Source: JACCZR01 sp035296565 (GTDB lineage: Bacteria; Actinomycetota; Thermoleophilia; Solirubrobacterales; Thermoleophilaceae). Taken from it: 36,267 bases of DNA. The stretch lies in the NCBI GenBank assembly GCA_035296565.1, contig DATHAQ010000001.1:1-36267 (forward strand), written 5' to 3'. Below are positions 36,093-36,267 of the stretch, piece by piece. The translations under genes and the position numbers were made by a program. Below the pieces are notes generated by a model. The model saw only the letters and a program-made list of their open reading frames with translations. It did no database searches and was not told where the DNA came from. How positions within the stretch are numbered: position 1 is the stretch's first letter; each line of letters opens with the position of its first letter.

Positions 36093-36267
36093 CCGCCGGG
36101 CTTGGAGAGTCGCGCGGTGTCGACGGCCTCCCAGGCGCTTCCCGGCACCCGCTGGAGGGAGTGGAGGTCCTCGTTGTTCCAGCGCCGTGATGGGATGCCG
36201 CTCACGTACCAGGGCGAGCCGTTGTCGGCCACGATCGCGCCATAGCGCTTCAGGGCCCGAAGCACGA
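36089..36267 (-). CDS. C-terminal fragment of an unidentified protein
   Basis: An open frame enters from the right edge and ends at TAG (36091-36089). The 58 complete codons read VLRALKRYGAIVADNGSPWY, then SGIPSRRWNNEDLHSLQRVP and GSAWEAVDTARLSKPGG. The ADNGS-WY-SG and RWNNEDL segments recall the C-terminus of a secreted protein family I have seen in actinobacteria but cannot name. The start lies outside the window. Its stop overlaps that of the DUF3352-type gene within CTAG, so the two converge without a spacer. Confidence 0.6.
   Translation of the reverse strand, partial: VLRALKRYGAIVADNGSPWYVSGIPSRRWNNEDLHSLQRVPGSAWEAVDTARLSKPGG

Noticed and set aside
1..36267. Mobile element, prophage, CRISPR array, tRNA or toxin-antitoxin system
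   Set aside because: No transposase, integrase, direct-repeat array, tRNA cloverleaf or paired small toxin-antitoxin genes were seen, and base composition is even across the window.

Overview
The window is about 70% G+C, and nearly every base is coding. Gene content points to an actinobacterium of the Thermoleophilia/Solirubrobacterales type: a GT81 glucosyl-3-phosphoglycerate synthase, an actinobacterial biotin carboxylase/carrier fusion, a DUF3352-type lipoprotein, a DM13 protein, and a CehA-type PHP protein with an Arg/Cys-rich tail. No rRNA, tRNA, CRISPR array, IS element or phage gene was seen, and no gene-free stretch exceeds 300 bases.

Layout. 1-4.2 kb: the N-terminal part of a DEAH helicase, divergent from a two-gene compatible-solute operon (GpgS plus HAD phosphatase) that converges on glycerate kinase and a macrodomain gene. 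4.2-6.6 kb: an NHEJ-type DNA polymerase, a cold-shock protein and an ATP-dependent DNA ligase. 6.6-9.6 kb: a DtxR/MntR-family regulator, a membrane protein, a PLP aminotransferase and an orphan sigma-region-4-like protein. 9.8-12.8 kb: an overlapping operon of a substrate-binding/VWA fusion, a membrane coiled-coil protein and RmlC. 12.8-15.8 kb: a duplicated cupredoxin-like lipoprotein and succinyl-CoA ligase (sucCD). 15.9-22.7 kb: single genes (HAD dehalogenase, MBL fold, class III cyclase, DM13, hotdog thioesterase, PHP, MFS). 22.7-24.5 kb: acyl-CoA carboxylase alpha subunit. 24.7-33.5 kb: a sulfate assimilation run transcribed leftward (epsilon-like subunit, rhodanese, Sir, CysH, CysD, CysN, CysT, CysW, CysA, Sbp). 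33.5-36.3 kb: ornithine-cyclodeaminase-like enzyme, DUF3352-type lipoprotein and the C-terminal piece of another gene.

How the genes work together. The cys run encodes sulfate import (Sbp-CysTWA), activation to APS (CysDN), reduction to sulfite (4Fe-4S CysH) and reduction to sulfide (siroheme Sir). No APS kinase is present, which fits direct APS reduction. GpgS and the HAD phosphatase should make glucosyl- or mannosylglycerate, and the adjacent glycerate kinase could recover glycerate from it.

The main structural signal is promoter architecture. At least thirteen genes have a TANNNT -10 hexamer ending only 6-9 nt before the start codon, which predicts leaderless mRNAs. In three divergent pairs (6651-6660, 9297-9306, 19482-19491) the opposing -10 hexamers share the same central TA, giving the decamer ANNNTANNNT. 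A second signal is a family of CGCTCAG-N4-CTGAGCG hairpins, two of which sit in a 45-46 bp dispersed repeat.
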